A stretch of 64,000 nucleotides of DNA from Rosenbergiella gaditana (GTDB lineage: Bacteria > Pseudomonadota > Gammaproteobacteria > Enterobacterales > Enterobacteriaceae). Every line of letters begins with the position of its first letter. Within the stretch, counting starts at the first letter, position 1. The stretch lies in assembly GCF_018494065.1 (NCBI RefSeq), contig NZ_JABBFR010000017.1:1-64000 (forward strand), written 5' to 3'. The notes under the pieces are model-generated. The model ran no database searches and was not told where the DNA came from. It saw only the letters and a list, made by a program, of their open reading frames with translations. The translations under genes were made by a program, and so were the position numbers. Below, in pieces: positions 62,402 through 64,000 of this stretch.

Positions 62402-63805
62402 ATGGCAGGAAATAAACCCTCTAACAAACCGATCCCTCAAGATAAACAACTTGAGGGGATAAAAATGCCCCCACATTCAGTGGAAGCTGAACAATCGGTC
62501 TTAGGCGGGCTAATGCTCGATAATGAACGCTGGGACAATGTCTCAGAGCGTGTTGTCGCTGACGATTTCTACAGCCGCCCCCATCGTCTGATTTTCTCTG
62601 AAATGCACCGTCTCCTAGAACAAGGGCAACCTATCGACCTGATTACCCTCTCTGAATCCCTTGAGCTACGTGGAGAACTGGAACTATCTGGCGGATTTGC
62701 TTATCTCGCAGAGTTGGCAAAAAATACCCCCAGTGCCGCCAACATTGGGGCTTATGCTGATATTGTCCGTGAGCGGGCGGTAGTCCGTGAAATGATCTCA
62801 GTGGCTAATGAGATCGCCGATGCGGGTTTTGATCCACAGGGGCGATCAAGCGAAGATCTGCTGGATCTCGCGGAATCAAGCGTGTTTAAGATCGCTGAAA
62901 AACGGGCTAATAAGAATGAAGGCCCGCAAAATATTGAGCAAATTCTTGAAGCCACTATCAACCGTATCGAAGCCTTAGTCTCGACACCTCATGATGGTGT
63001 AACGGGGGTTGATACCGGGTATCAAGACCTGAACAAGAAAACAGCCGGTTTACAGGGTTCAGATTTAATTATTGTTGCGGCCCGTCCATCGATGGGTAAA
63101 ACCACTTTTGCAATGAACCTCTGTGAAAATGCGGCAATGTTGCAGGAAAAGCCGGTACTTATCTTTAGCTTAGAGATGCCCAGTGAGCAACTGATGATGC
63201 GTATGCTGGCTTCCTTGTCCCGAGTCGACCAGACTAAGATTAGGACCGGGCAACTCGATGATGAGGATTGGGCGCGCATCTCCGCGACGATGGGCATTCT
63301 ATTAGAGAAAAAGAACATTTTTATTGATGATGCATCAGGCTTAACCCCAACGGAAGTTCGTTCACGTGCACGTAGAATCTATCGTGAAAATAATGGGTTA
63401 AGTATGATCATGATCGATTACCTACAATTAATGCGTGTGCCAGCACTTACCGAGAACCGGACCTTGGAGATCGCCGAGATCTCCCGATCCTTAAAAGCAC
63501 TGGCTAAAGAACTTAATGTACCAGTGGTTGCTCTGTCACAGTTGAACCGTTCTCTTGAGCAACGCGCGGATAAACGTCCGGTAAACTCAGATTTACGTGA
63601 GTCAGGATCGATCGAGCAGGATGCCGACTTGATTATGTTCATTTATCGTGACGAGGTGTATCACGAAAACAGTGATCTTAAAGGAATTGCTGAAATTATT
63701 ATTGGTAAACAGCGGAATGGTCCTATCGGCTCGGTACGTCTCACTTTTAACGGACAGTGGTCACGTTTTGATAACTATGCCGGGCCAGATTACGACGAAG
63801 AATAG
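62402..63805 (+). CDS. dnaB: Replicative DNA helicase DnaB
   Basis: A 467-residue hexameric helicase that unwinds DNA at the fork. The N-terminal domain has HSVEAEQSVLGGLMLDN; the RecA-like domain has Walker A ARPSMGKTTFAMNL near residue 225 and Walker B MIMIDYLQLM near residue 335, then GKQRNGP near the end. Length is close to E. coli (471). The phage O-like initiator would need this host protein. The promoter is divergent from qorA. Confidence 0.98.
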   Translation: MAGNKPSNKPIPQDKQLEGIKMPPHSVEAEQSVLGGLMLDNERWDNVSERVVADDFYSRPHRLIFSEMHRLLEQGQPIDLITLSESLELRGELELSGGFAYLAELAKNTPSAANIGAYADIVRERAVVREMISVANEIADAGFDPQGRSSEDLLDLAESSVFKIAEKRANKNEGPQNIEQILEATINRIEALVSTPHDGVTGVDTGYQDLNKKTAGLQGSDLIIVAARPSMGKTTFAMNLCENAAMLQEKPVLIFSLEMPSEQLMMRMLASLSRVDQTKIRTGQLDDEDWARISATMGILLEKKNIFIDDASGLTPTEVRSRARRIYRENNGLSMIMIDYLQLMRVPALTENRTLEIAEISRSLKALAKELNVPVVALSQLNRSLEQRADKRPVNSDLRESGSIEQDADLIMFIYRDEVYHENSDLKGIAEIIIGKQRNGPIGSVRLTFNGQWSRFDNYAGPDYDEE

Positions 63806-63933
63806 TGACAACGTAGATCAAAAATCTAAATTTGCGAGATTACATCTTCTTTCTTCATGCATTTGATAATAAGGTAGTGTAACGCTGATAACGGCGCTTA
63901 TCGCATTTTAGCCCCATGATGGAGATATCTACT
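63806..63933 (+). promoter_or_regulatory. tyrB upstream region
   Basis: No gene lies between dnaB and tyrB. In E. coli alr sits here, so alr is missing or elsewhere. GGAG lies nine bases before the tyrB GTG. No clear TyrR box recognised. Confidence 0.5.
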
Positions 63934-64000
63934 GTGTTTCAGAATGTTGACGCTTACGCTGGCGATCCAATCTTATCGCTAATGGAAAAATTTAAACAAG
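63934..64000 (+). CDS. tyrB: Aromatic amino acid aminotransferase, 5' end (partial)
   Basis: The last 67 bases encode the start FQNVDAYAGDPILSLMEKFKQ, typical of TyrB/AspC-type aminotransferases and close to E. coli TyrB. A GTG start is chosen because GGAG lies nine bases upstream; in-frame ATG codons at 63916 and 63919 lack such a site. The gene runs out of the window. Confidence 0.85.
   Translation, partial: MFQNVDAYAGDPILSLMEKFKQ

Overview
The window is an enterobacterial chromosome segment carrying a complete, HK97-like siphophage-type prophage of about 42.6 kb. The host genes follow the Escherichia coli order from the metA region to tyrB (5S rRNA end, metA, yjbB-like, panS-like, lysC, pgi, psiE, ubiC-ubiA, plsB, dgkA, lexA-dinF, zur, dusA, qorA, dnaB, tyrB). 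Several E. coli neighbours are absent (aceBAK/metH, the maltose and xylE genes, yjbJ, alr). Protein sequences and moderate base composition suggest a lower-GC member of the Enterobacterales, perhaps Erwiniaceae. The genus is an inference.

Layout: 1-15107 is host core, with MetJ boxes, a lysine riboswitch before lysC and two LexA boxes before lexA. 15108-17677 is a scar of an older element: the first codons of a phage family-A DNA polymerase interrupted by an IS5-family end, a probable orphan type VI effector/immunity pair, a truncated integrase, and an orphan 43-codon dusA 5' cap. 17615-60250 is the resident prophage, bounded by a 36-bp duplication of dusA codons 24-35. From 60146 on, dusA (whose first 23 codons come from the phage), a frameshifted qorA, dnaB and the start of tyrB resume host order.

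Prophage plan: a leftward early operon (PrtN-like, exonuclease, methyltransferase, ASCH-like, RdgC-like) and a rightward early operon diverge around a LexA-like CI repressor and a Cro-like protein, with five related 15-bp operator-like palindromes. The rightward operon carries a YmfL-like protein, an O-like initiator with four internal 15-bp iterons, two DNA methyltransferases, RusA and small genes. It is followed by an AT-rich two-gene cargo module (unknown protein plus HTH-ImmA/IrrE protease), ORF6N, DUF968 and a DUF1133 antiterminator-like gene. Late genes run lysis (two holin-like proteins, GH19 endolysin, nested Rz/Rz1), HNH, terminases, portal, ClpP-like protease, HK97 capsid, connectors, tail tube, tail chaperones with a GGGAAAG frameshift, tape measure, tail tip, TipJ and tailspike. 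The right end has a glycosyltransferase, a UmuD-like remnant, a tRNA-Pro 3'-half relic, a DinI-like gene with a LexA box, and the dusA-type integrase.

Best candidates for something unusual are: (1) a long methyltransferase gene read in two frames that both look like real protein; (2) the 28.4-30.4 kb cargo module with its own promoter and terminator; (3) evidence that the prophage once used a tRNA-Pro attachment site and now uses dusA, in tandem behind an older dusA element; (4) the orphan type VI-like effector/immunity pair; (5) the tailspike-glycosyltransferase end, which suggests receptor modification.
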